This document shows positions 32,981 to 39,390 of a stretch of 47,792 bases of DNA, piece after piece. The DNA lies in contig JBBRMM010000026.1 of assembly GCA_038230835.1 (NCBI GenBank), positions 1-47,792 on the forward strand, given 5' to 3'. Origin of the DNA: DASUHT01 sp038230835. GTDB lineage: Bacteria > Actinomycetota > Thermoleophilia > Gaiellales > JAICJC01. The translations under genes were made by a program, and so were the position numbers. How positions within the stretch are numbered: position 1 is the first letter of the stretch; every line of letters starts with the position of its first letter. The notes under the pieces are model-generated. The model ran no database searches and was not told the origin of the DNA. It saw nothing but the letters and a program-made list of their open reading frames with translations.

Positions 32981-33466
32981 ATGGCAACGCTCGTGATCGC
33001 AGTCGACGGATCGAATGCCGCCAATCAGGCGGCCAGGCTGGGCGTCGAGGTCGCCAAGGCGAGCGGGGACTCGGTCGCGCTGATCACCGTGTGGCAGGTC
33101 ATGCGAGCTGATTTCGGAGTGCCCGTGAGCGTCATCGATCGCGACTTCGTGGACACCGAGCGGGAGTGGGCCCAGCGGGTGCTCGACGAGGCCGCCGAGG
33201 TGGCGCACAGCGCGGGTGTGGAGGTCGAGTCGGTACTCGCAGAGGGCGATCCCGCCTCGGAGATCTGCCGGCTGGCACGCGAACGACAGGCTCGGATGAT
33301 CGTGGTCGGGACGCACGGTTGGGGCGCGATCCGCAGCCTGCTGCTGGGCGGCGTCACCAACGCGGTCCTCCACCATGCCCCGTGCGCGGTCTTGACAGGC
33401 CCGCCGGCCGACCAGTCGGTGGCCGACATCCGAGAGCGCTCCGCCCCCGAGCGGGCGGAGTCGTGA
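32981..33466 (+). CDS. universal stress protein
   Basis: This 161-residue single-domain Usp has an L-V-I-A-V-D-G-S-N-A-A start and the late loop G-T-H-G-W-G-A-I-R-S-L-L-L-G-G-V-T. The final Gly replaces the usual Ser of the ATP-binding motif, so nucleotide binding may differ. GGGGAGA precedes the ATG. The gene is followed after 3 nt by a Cys-rich mini-protein gene. Confidence 0.85.
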   Translation: MATLVIAVDGSNAANQAARLGVEVAKASGDSVALITVWQVMRADFGVPVSVIDRDFVDTEREWAQRVLDEAAEVAHSAGVEVESVLAEGDPASEICRLARERQARMIVVGTHGWGAIRSLLLGGVTNAVLHHAPCAVLTGPPADQSVADIRERSAPERAES

Positions 33467-33469
33467 GAC

Positions 33470-33700
33470 ATGGCCACCGAATCGTTCCCATGCAGGCTCC
33501 AACTGGCGGTCGGGAGGCATGAGACCTGCCCCGGCGACGCCTGCCCGTTCTGGCAGGGCGGCGTGTGCGCGGTCGCCGGGCTGAGGGCCGACGTCGAGCC
33601 GCGCCCCGAGCTCGCCGAGCTCCTGCTCGACCTGCGCGGCCGGCTGGCGGACACGAGTGGGTGGAGCCTGCTGAAGCGTCTACCCCGCGCGGATCCGTAG
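33470..33700 (+). CDS. Cys-rich mini-protein with CPGDACPFW motif
   Basis: This 76-residue protein has four closely set cysteines (H-E-T-C-P-G-D-A-C-P-F-W-x3-G-V-C, residues about 17-33) plus Cys8. A helical C-terminal half (L-A-E-L-L-L-D-L-R-G-R-L) follows. The spacing could hold a zinc ion or a small Fe-S cluster. It starts 3 nt after a universal stress protein gene and is very likely co-transcribed with it. I do not recognise a named family. Coding is supported by position and the conserved-looking Cys pattern. Confidence 0.65.
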   Translation: MATESFPCRLQLAVGRHETCPGDACPFWQGGVCAVAGLRADVEPRPELAELLLDLRGRLADTSGWSLLKRLPRADP

Positions 33701-33727
33701 TTTCTGCCAGGGACTCTTACGCCCCGC

Positions 33728-33766
33728 CCCCGATGTGCCGCCGACGCCTCGATGCGACAATTTGGG
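33728..33766 (+). promoter_or_regulatory. shared upstream element of universal stress protein genes, copy B
   Basis: CCCCGATGT, 24 nt, TTTGGG, then a -10-like TAGAAT at 33769-33774 and AATCAAC at 33772-33778, 55 nt upstream of the ATG at 33822. It matches copy A at 32899-32937. Confidence 0.35.
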
Positions 33767-33821
33767 CATAGAATCAACGGCGGCCACGCCGCTGGAGAAC
33801 ACCCGAAGACGGAGGTTGATC

Positions 33822-34295
33822 ATGTTCAAGAAGATCGTTCTCGCGCTGGACGGCTCCGAGCAGTCAGACCGCTCGATCGGCGTCGCTCGAGACCTCGCAC
33901 AGACCGAGCACGCTGCGATCGAGATCGTCCACGTGCGCGAGCTGATCGTCGGCCGCGCCGGCGGCCACACCGCTCGCGCCGACGAGGACGAGCTCGAGGC
34001 CAAGGTGCGCGCCCAGGCCAAGGATCTCGAGGACGTGGGGTACACGGTGCACGTGCACGTCGAGACCACGGTCAGCGGCGGCCCTGCGCACGTGATCGCG
34101 AGCGTTGCCGAGCGCATGCACAGCGACGTGATCGTGATCGGCACCCGCGGGCATGCCCCGGTCGCCGGCCTCTTGCTGGGCAGCGTGACCCAGCGGCTGC
34201 TTCACATCGCCACCTGCCCGGTGCTGGCGATCCCCGCCGGCTTCCAGCCCGCCGCCGTCAAGGATGTTGTCGGTTCGGCCAAGGCCCAGGCCTAG
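33822..34295 (+). CDS. universal stress protein
   Basis: This 157-residue Usp has I-V-L-A-L-D-G-S-E-Q-S-D at the start and G-T-R-G-H-A-P-V-A-G-L-L-L-G-S-V-T at the end, the complete G-x2-G-x9-G-S ATP-binding signature. GGAGG at 33811-33815 fixes the ATG; the longer frame is spurious. It ends in a clear intrinsic terminator. Confidence 0.88.
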   Translation: MFKKIVLALDGSEQSDRSIGVARDLAQTEHAAIEIVHVRELIVGRAGGHTARADEDELEAKVRAQAKDLEDVGYTVHVHVETTVSGGPAHVIASVAERMHSDVIVIGTRGHAPVAGLLLGSVTQRLLHIATCPVLAIPAGFQPAAVKDVVGSAKAQA

Positions 34296-34308
34296 GTTAT
34301 CCCGCGAG

Positions 34309-34343
34309 ACGGGTCGTTCCCATCCGGGAGCGGCCCGTTTTTT
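34309..34343 (+). terminator. intrinsic terminator after the universal stress protein gene
   Basis: ACGGGtCGtTCCC-atcc-GGGAgCGgCCCGT forms a 13-bp stem with two G-U pairs in RNA, followed by six T. It is the only textbook rho-independent terminator I found in the window. Confidence 0.85.
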
Positions 34344-34367
34344 CGCGCTCTTCCCCACCACCACTCC

Positions 34368-34448
34368 CTACGGTCGGCGGAGCCGGAACCGGCGGAGGAT
34401 GAGCAGCACCGCCATCACGAGCGACGCGATAGCCGAGAGCACGAACAC
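34368..34448 (-). CDS. possible 26-residue membrane peptide or gene relic
   Basis: From a GTG at 34448 the minus strand encodes a single hydrophobic helix (L-S-A-I-A-S-L-V-M-A-V-L-L-I-L) followed by R-R-F-R-L-R-R-P and a stop, a typical inner-membrane anchor with a positive inside end. There is no clear ribosome site. The frame stays open upstream (…ARWGHFW) to a stop about 36 nt away without another start codon. It could be a micro-protein or the tail of a decayed membrane gene. Confidence 0.25.
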   Translation of the reverse strand: MFVLSAIASLVMAVLLILRRFRLRRP

Positions 34449-34538
34449 CCAGAAGTGTCCCCATCTGGCAACGGTACCCCGCCAACCGACGGACCGTCAA
34501 CCAGAAGACAACCCCGATGGATGGCCGGTCGGTTCTCG

Positions 34539-34832
34539 TCAGCCGATCAGGCCGGCGAGCTGGTCGGCCAGCAGCAGCGCCGCTCCCAGCCCGCCCTGGA
34601 GGAGCTCGACCAGGTACGTGCGGTGGTTGGTGAGGATGCGCACCGCGGGTAGCTCTCCACGCCGTTCGGCGGTGGCGGCGCAAATGTCCGTGCGGGGCAC
34701 GTTGGCGCGCTCGCGACCGATCCCGGACGCGGTTTCGGTGCCGTCGATCCCGAACCCGTCCTCGGACACGCGAAGGCGACCGACGTACCGCGTCGGGGTT
34801 CCGTCATGCCAGGCGACTGCATACTCAACCAT
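34539..34832 (-). CDS. hypothetical protein downstream of the NarL-type regulator
   Basis: This 97-residue protein starts with a beta-rich half (V-E-Y-A-V-A-W-H-D-G, then Y-V-G-R-L-R-V) and ends in a helix with L-L-Q-G-G-L-G-A-A-L-L-L-A-D-Q-L-A. No recognised domain, membrane segment or signal. It lies 69 nt after the regulator stop on the same strand and may belong to that operon. Confidence 0.55.
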   Translation of the reverse strand: MVEYAVAWHDGTPTRYVGRLRVSEDGFGIDGTETASGIGRERANVPRTDICAATAERRGELPAVRILTNHRTYLVELLQGGLGAALLLADQLAGLIG

Positions 34833-34901
34833 CGTTACCCCAGGATGCTTTCGGACCGCGCGCGGGGCATCCGGCGGCGCGCTGAACCGTGCGCGTGGTA
34901 A

Positions 34902-35534
34902 CTACGGATGCTTGAGCAGGCCGCTCTCGAGCGCGTAGCGCACGAGCTCGGCGCGGGTCGAGAGCCGCAGCTTGGTCAGGATGTGAGCCCGGTGCGACTC
35001 GATTGTGCGAACACTGACCACCAGTCTTTCGGCGATCTCGTGGTTGGTGTGGCCCAATGCCAGCAGTCCGAGCACCTCGCGCTCCCGGTCGGACAGCGGG
35101 TCGGCGTCCGAGCCGAGCCCCGCAGCCGGTGAGATCAAGCGCGCGCCGAGGCTGGGGTGGACGTACTGATCGCCGGCGGCGACGCTCCGGATCGCCTGCA
35201 CGAGCTCGTCGTCGGCGGCCTCCTTGAGCAGGTACCCGCTGGCTCCTTCGGCGAACGCGCGGCGCACGTAGCTGGGGTCGTCCTGCATCGAGAGCATCAG
35301 CACGTGTGCATCCGGCGCCTCGTTGAGCAGCGACTCGATCGCGTCCACTCCACTCGTACCGGGCATCGTCACGTCAAGCAGGATCACGTCCGGCTTGTGG
35401 TGGCGTGTGGCGAGGACGGCCTCGCGCGCGTTGCCGGCTTCGCCGACCACCTCGAGGTCGTCCTCGCGCTCGATCAGGAGGCGCAGGCCCGAGCGCACCA
35501 CGGCGTGGTCGTCGATGATCAGGATCCTCGTCAT
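34902..35534 (-). CDS. NarL/LuxR-type response regulator
   Basis: This 210-residue regulator has a receiver with D8/D9, phospho-acceptor D54 (ILLDVTMPG) and the conserved K of YLLKEA. A C-terminal LuxR-type helix-turn-helix follows (LSDREREVLGLLALGHTNHEIAERLVVS and T-I-E-S-H-R). Its ATG overlaps the kinase stop by four bases, so they form a cognate pair. By analogy with DosR it may control the stress-protein genes around it. Confidence 0.92.
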   Translation of the reverse strand: MTRILIIDDHAVVRSGLRLLIEREDDLEVVGEAGNAREAVLATRHHKPDVILLDVTMPGTSGVDAIESLLNEAPDAHVLMLSMQDDPSYVRRAFAEGASGYLLKEAADDELVQAIRSVAAGDQYVHPSLGARLISPAAGLGSDADPLSDREREVLGLLALGHTNHEIAERLVVSVRTIESHRAHILTKLRLSTRAELVRYALESGLLKHP

Positions 35535-37252
35535 ACCGGCACCTCCACCGCCACTGTCACTCCCTGTCCCGGTGCGGACTCGAATCGCACGTTACCGCCC
35601 ACCAGCTCCGCTCGTTCCCGGATCGATACCAGTCCGAGCCCTCGCCCCGCACCATCCGGATCGAATCCCCGGCCGTCGTCCTCCACCACCATCACGACGC
35701 GCGCGGCAACGCGGCGGACGATCACGCTCACGCGGGTCGCACCGGCATGCTTCGCGGTATTGGTGAGGGTCTCCTGCACGATCCGGTAGAGCGCAGTTTC
35801 GACCTCCTCGCGCAGTCGCTCGTCCAGGCCGGTCACGTGGAGGTCGATCGCCAGGCCGGTGCGGCGGGCGAAGGTGTCGACCAGCCGTTCCAGCGCGGCT
35901 GCCAGGCCGAAGTCGTCGAGCGCCGTCGGGCGCAATTCGACGGCCAGCGAGCGCAAATCGCGGATGGCACCTGTGACGGTCTCCCGGAGATCGGCGATGG
36001 TCGCTCGCGCCTCGGCCGGGTCCGTGCTCTGCTCCGCGACTCGCAGGCCCATGAGCACCGTCGCCAGCGACTGGCCGGTGTCGTCGTGCAACTCGCGGGC
36101 GATCCGCCGCCGCTCGAGCTCCTGCGCCTCGACGACGCGCCGCAGGGTGTCGCGGCGAGCCTCTTCGCGCTGCTCGGCCGACGCCAGGGCCAGTTCGGCG
36201 CTCGCTCGCTCGCGCTCGCCGGTGACCGCCCGAGCCATGCCCAGCGCCAGGGTGGCCCGGGCGGCGAACAGCTCGAGCACGTGGAGATCGTTGTCGTCGA
36301 ACTCGTCCCCGGGCCGCTCGCGATGGGCGATCACGACGCCCATCGCCTGGTCGCGGTAGACCATCGGTGACATGGCCGCGCTTCGGATCCCGAGGTCCGC
36401 GACTGCCGGCGCGTAGGCCTGGGCGTCCGAGCCCATGTCGTCGACCCGGACACTGCGCTTGGCCTGCATCACCGCTCCGGCTTTCGACCCGGCGACGGGG
36501 ATCGTCATCCCGAGCACGCCCCGAGACGTCTCGCCGGATACCGCCTCGAAACGGATCGTCTCGCGGTTGGGGTCGATCAACCCGACGAGCACCACGTCGG
36601 CGCGCAGGCTGAGTTGGGCCTGTTCGGCGATCAGTTGCAGCACGTTTTCGATCGGGCGGCCGGACAGGATGGCCTCGTTGATCTCGTGCACGGACGAGAG
36701 ATCGGACATCGCATGCTCGAGAGCTTCGGCGTGCTCACGCACGCTCGCAAAGAGCCGCGCGTTTTGGATCGCGACGCCGGCCTGGGCGGCTAGCAGGTTC
36801 GTCAGCCGCTCATCCTCGTCGGTGAACTCGCCTTCGGCCTTCTCGGTCAGGTAGAGGTTGCCGAACACCGATCCGCCGGCCTTCACCGGGACGCCTAGAA
36901 ACGAGCTCATCGGCGGATGGTGCGCGGGGAATCCCACCGAGCGCGGGTCGGTTGTGAGGTCGGCCAGTCGCAGCGGCCGGGCGTCGGCGATCAGGACGCC
37001 GAGGATGCCCCGCCCGGTGGGCGCGCCTCCGATTGCGCGGCGGGTGGCGTCATCGACTCCATGGGTGACGAAGCGGGCCAGATGCCCCCCGCCCTCGTCC
37101 AGGACGCCGAGCGCCCCGTACCGGGCGGAGGTGAGGCGGCAGCCGGTCTCGACAAGTCGCAGCAGCGTGGTATCCAGATCCAGCCCGGCGGCGATCGCGA
37201 TCCCGGCGTCGATCAGCGACTCGAGCTTGGACGATTCGGTCGGGAAACCCAT
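35531..37252 (-). CDS. DosS/DevS-like sensor kinase with two GAF domains
   Basis: This 573-residue soluble kinase has GAF1 (about 25-165), GAF2 (about 195-340), a HisKA_3 dimerisation domain with H389 in A-R-E-L-H-D-D-T-G-Q-S-L, and a C-terminal HATPase with N-E/T-x-N-T-A-K-H-A and D-D-G-R-G-F-D. GAF1 is close to mycobacterial DosS/DosT. It includes V-G-F-P-A-H-H-P-P-M and F-L-G-V-P-V, with F-G-N-L-Y-L-T-E-K after it, a region that in those proteins surrounds the heme pocket. Heme-based sensing of O2, NO or CO is therefore plausible but unproven. There is no membrane segment. Confidence 0.88.
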   Translation of the reverse strand: MGFPTESSKLESLIDAGIAIAAGLDLDTTLLRLVETGCRLTSARYGALGVLDEGGGHLARFVTHGVDDATRRAIGGAPTGRGILGVLIADARPLRLADLTTDPRSVGFPAHHPPMSSFLGVPVKAGGSVFGNLYLTEKAEGEFTDEDERLTNLLAAQAGVAIQNARLFASVREHAEALEHAMSDLSSVHEINEAILSGRPIENVLQLIAEQAQLSLRADVVLVGLIDPNRETIRFEAVSGETSRGVLGMTIPVAGSKAGAVMQAKRSVRVDDMGSDAQAYAPAVADLGIRSAAMSPMVYRDQAMGVVIAHRERPGDEFDDNDLHVLELFAARATLALGMARAVTGERERASAELALASAEQREEARRDTLRRVVEAQELERRRIARELHDDTGQSLATVLMGLRVAEQSTDPAEARATIADLRETVTGAIRDLRSLAVELRPTALDDFGLAAALERLVDTFARRTGLAIDLHVTGLDERLREEVETALYRIVQETLTNTAKHAGATRVSVIVRRVAARVVMVVEDDGRGFDPDGAGRGLGLVSIRERAELVGGNVRFESAPGQGVTVAVEVPV

Positions 37253-37338
37253 TGCGCGAGCAGTCTAGTGGCCTCCCGCGACCCTCAGCCTGCGGCAAAC
37301 CCGTATGCCGCCTGCGCGATTCCGACCGCCAAGAGCCG

Positions 37339-37354
37339 CGCATCCGCCGATGCG
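37339..37354. promoter_or_regulatory. inverted repeat between the kinase and universal stress protein genes
   Basis: CGCATC-cgcc-GATGCG lies in the 189-bp divergent gap between the DosS-like kinase (-) and a universal stress protein (+). Its place suits an operator for both. I see no convincing -35/-10 pair around it. Confidence 0.3.
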
Positions 37355-37441
37355 GCCGGCTTGGCAGGTGCGTATGGTGGGAGTCGAGAAGTACGCGCAT
37401 CCACCGGGGTGCGCAGCGAGACCAGGTGGAAAGGAGCTGTC

Positions 37442-37882
37442 ATGTTCACCACAATCGTTCTGGCGCTCGACGGATCGGAGCTGTCCGAGGCTGCTGTCGA
37501 GGCCACCAGCGAGTTTGCAGCGCTGACCAGCGCGTCCGTGGTCGCGGTGCACGTCAAGACACACGCGCTGGAGACCGAGCGCGAGCATCTGATCGACGCC
37601 CAGGTCACCCGCATTCGGGCGGCCGGTGTGCCGGTCGAGGTCGAGTTCGCGTCGACCGTCGTCGGCGACGAGGCCAACGTCATCGCCCGAGCGGCGAAGC
37701 GCCACGCGGCGGATCTGATCATCGCCGTCGGTCGCGGCCGTTCACCCGCCGCCGGAGCCATGATCGGGAGCGTGACGCAGCGTCTGCTGCATGTCGCGGA
37801 CTGCCCGGTGCTGGTCGTCCCGGTGCTGGTGGCCGACGAGGAGTCCGAACTGGTCGTGCACGCCGCGGGGGCTCATCGATGA
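37442..37882 (+). CDS. universal stress protein
   Basis: This 146-residue Usp has I-V-L-A-L-D-G-S-E-L-S-E at the start and G-R-G-R-S-P-A-A-G-A-M-I-G-S-V-T near the end, the ATP-loop signature. AAAGGAG precedes the ATG. It is divergent from the DosS-like kinase and coupled by a four-base overlap (ATGA) to the next small gene. It most resembles the Usp at 33822 (shared G-S-V-T-Q-R-L-L-H segment). Confidence 0.88.
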   Translation: MFTTIVLALDGSELSEAAVEATSEFAALTSASVVAVHVKTHALETEREHLIDAQVTRIRAAGVPVEVEFASTVVGDEANVIARAAKRHAADLIIAVGRGRSPAAGAMIGSVTQRLLHVADCPVLVVPVLVADEESELVVHAAGAHR

Positions 37883-38193
37883 GCACGCGGATCGCGTTCA
37901 CGGCCCGGATCCGGCCCGGCGAGCGGGAAAAGCTCGAGCGGACGTTCCGTGACGGGCCGCCGTTCGACCCGCAGAAGGCGGGCTTCGACCACCACGCGGT
38001 CTTTCTCGGCGACGACGACGTGATGTTCCTGTTCGAGGGAAAAGATCCGCTTCCGGCGGTGCGGAAGCTGGCCGCCGAGCCTGGTCTTCTGCGGCAGGTG
38101 ATGCAGATGGCGGGCGCGGTGCAGGCGCCGCACCTCATGCGTGAGATCTTCACCTGGGACCGCCCGGCCACGGGCGCAGACACCTCGCGCTGA
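37879..38193 (+). CDS. hypothetical small protein coupled to a universal stress protein
   Basis: This 104-residue protein has alternating beta and helix patterns (R-I-A-F-T-A-R-I-R-P-G, then F-D-H-H-A-V-F-L-G-D-D-D-V-M-F-L-F-E-G, then a helical end). It is like small ferredoxin-like alpha/beta barrels of the DUF or antibiotic-monooxygenase size class, without a firm match. The start overlaps the Usp stop. A strong hairpin follows its stop. Confidence 0.65.
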   Translation: MSTRIAFTARIRPGEREKLERTFRDGPPFDPQKAGFDHHAVFLGDDDVMFLFEGKDPLPAVRKLAAEPGLLRQVMQMAGAVQAPHLMREIFTWDRPATGADTSR

Positions 38194-38200
38194 TCGACTC

Positions 38201-38232
38201 TCGACTCCCCGCCGGTCGCGGCGGGGAGTCGA
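38201..38232 (+). terminator. 13-bp perfect hairpin
   Basis: TCGACTCCCCGCC and GGCGGGGAGTCGA pair perfectly around a 6-nt loop, 7 nt after the stop at 38193. The flank is aaaag, not a T-run, so it is a terminator of the T-less kind or a 3' end protector. Confidence 0.55.
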
Positions 38233-38274
38233 AAAGCGACGGGTGGGTGCGAGTCGCCGGGTGCGGTCGCGGTA

Positions 38275-39387
38275 GTGTCAGCGCTCGTGATCCTGAGCTC
38301 TCAACGGTGGCGAGCCGTGCGCTGGGTGTTCGGCCTGTGGCTCGCCAGCCGACTGTTGACGCTCGCGATCGGCGTGCTGCTGACCACGCACCTGGGCTGG
38401 CACCGCCCGCTGTCGCCTTGGCAGGCGCAGCCGTGGACGGCGCTCACGGGTTGGGACACCGTGTACTACGTGGGGCTGTCGCACACCGGCTACCGGCCGG
38501 GTCTTTCGGTCGCGTTCTATCCGCTCTACCCGATGCTGATCTGGCTGTTTCGGGTCGCTGTGTGGAACCGCGACGCGATCGCCGCACTGGTGGTGGCCAA
38601 CGGCGCCGTGCTGGTCGGGATGGCCGGGCTGTACACGCTCGCCCGCGAGCGCCTGAGCGAGGCGCACGCGCGCCGGGCCGTGCTCTACCTCGTGCTCTCG
38701 CCGTATGCCTTCGCGCTCGTGATGGCGTATTCCGAGGGCGTGTTTCTGGCCTTGGTGACGTGGCTCTTCGTGCTCTCCGACCGCGGTCGCGACCGGCCGG
38801 CGATCGTGCTGGCGCTGGCCTGCGGCCTGGCCCGGGTGACGGCGCTTGCGCTGATCGTGCCGCTGGTGCTGCGCGCACGCGCGCGGCGCACGCTGTCGGC
38901 CTGGCTGCTCGCGGCGGCGCCGGCGGTCGCGCTGGCCGCTCACGCGATCTGGCTTTGGCATGCGGTGGGCGATCCGCTGGCAATGGTTCACGTGCAGAGC
39001 CGCTGGGGCGGACATCCGTCCTTTCCGCTGGTGCCGCTCCTCGACCAGTTCTGGCGCTTTGCGACCACGCGGGACTTCTTCTACTTCGCCCGCGGAGCCG
39101 CGGTGGTGGCCTACCTGTCGCTGCTGATGCCGATCGTGCGCAGCCCCCGCTTCGCGGCCTACCGCTGGCAGGACACGCTGTACGTGGCCGGGATCTTCGC
39201 ACTGCCGCTGCTGTCGGGCGTGCTCTTCTCGGTCGGCCGCTTCGGTCTGGTCGCCTTCCCGCTCGCGCTCGCGCTGGCCGATATCGGACTGCGCCGGGAG
39301 ACGGTGCACCGGGCCTACGTGCTCTTTGCGCCCAGCATCCAGTTCATCCTGTTCGCCAGCGCGGCGCTCGGCTACCGCCCGCCGTGA
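38275..39387 (+). CDS. PIG-V-like mannosyltransferase family membrane protein
   Basis: This 370-residue protein has about nine or ten membrane helices. The first extracytoplasmic loop has W-D-T-V-Y-Y-V-G-L-S-H-T-G-Y and then A-F-Y-P-L-Y-P-M-L-I, the signature of the PIG-V/GPI mannosyltransferase 2 type (GT-C fold, Asp as catalytic base, polyprenyl-phosphate sugar donor). It would glycosylate lipids or exported proteins; the two secreted proteins encoded convergently beside it are candidates. The GTG at 38275 is one of two options; 38287 is the other. Confidence 0.75.
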   Translation: MSALVILSSQRWRAVRWVFGLWLASRLLTLAIGVLLTTHLGWHRPLSPWQAQPWTALTGWDTVYYVGLSHTGYRPGLSVAFYPLYPMLIWLFRVAVWNRDAIAALVVANGAVLVGMAGLYTLARERLSEAHARRAVLYLVLSPYAFALVMAYSEGVFLALVTWLFVLSDRGRDRPAIVLALACGLARVTALALIVPLVLRARARRTLSAWLLAAAPAVALAAHAIWLWHAVGDPLAMVHVQSRWGGHPSFPLVPLLDQFWRFATTRDFFYFARGAAVVAYLSLLMPIVRSPRFAAYRWQDTLYVAGIFALPLLSGVLFSVGRFGLVAFPLALALADIGLRRETVHRAYVLFAPSIQFILFASAALGYRPP

Positions 39388-39390
39388 GCG

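Noticed and set aside
33709..33726. DosR-like box (GGGACT) upstream of the Usp gene at 33822
   Set aside because: The second half-site has the wrong spacing and sequence (CGCCC), so the match is too weak to call.
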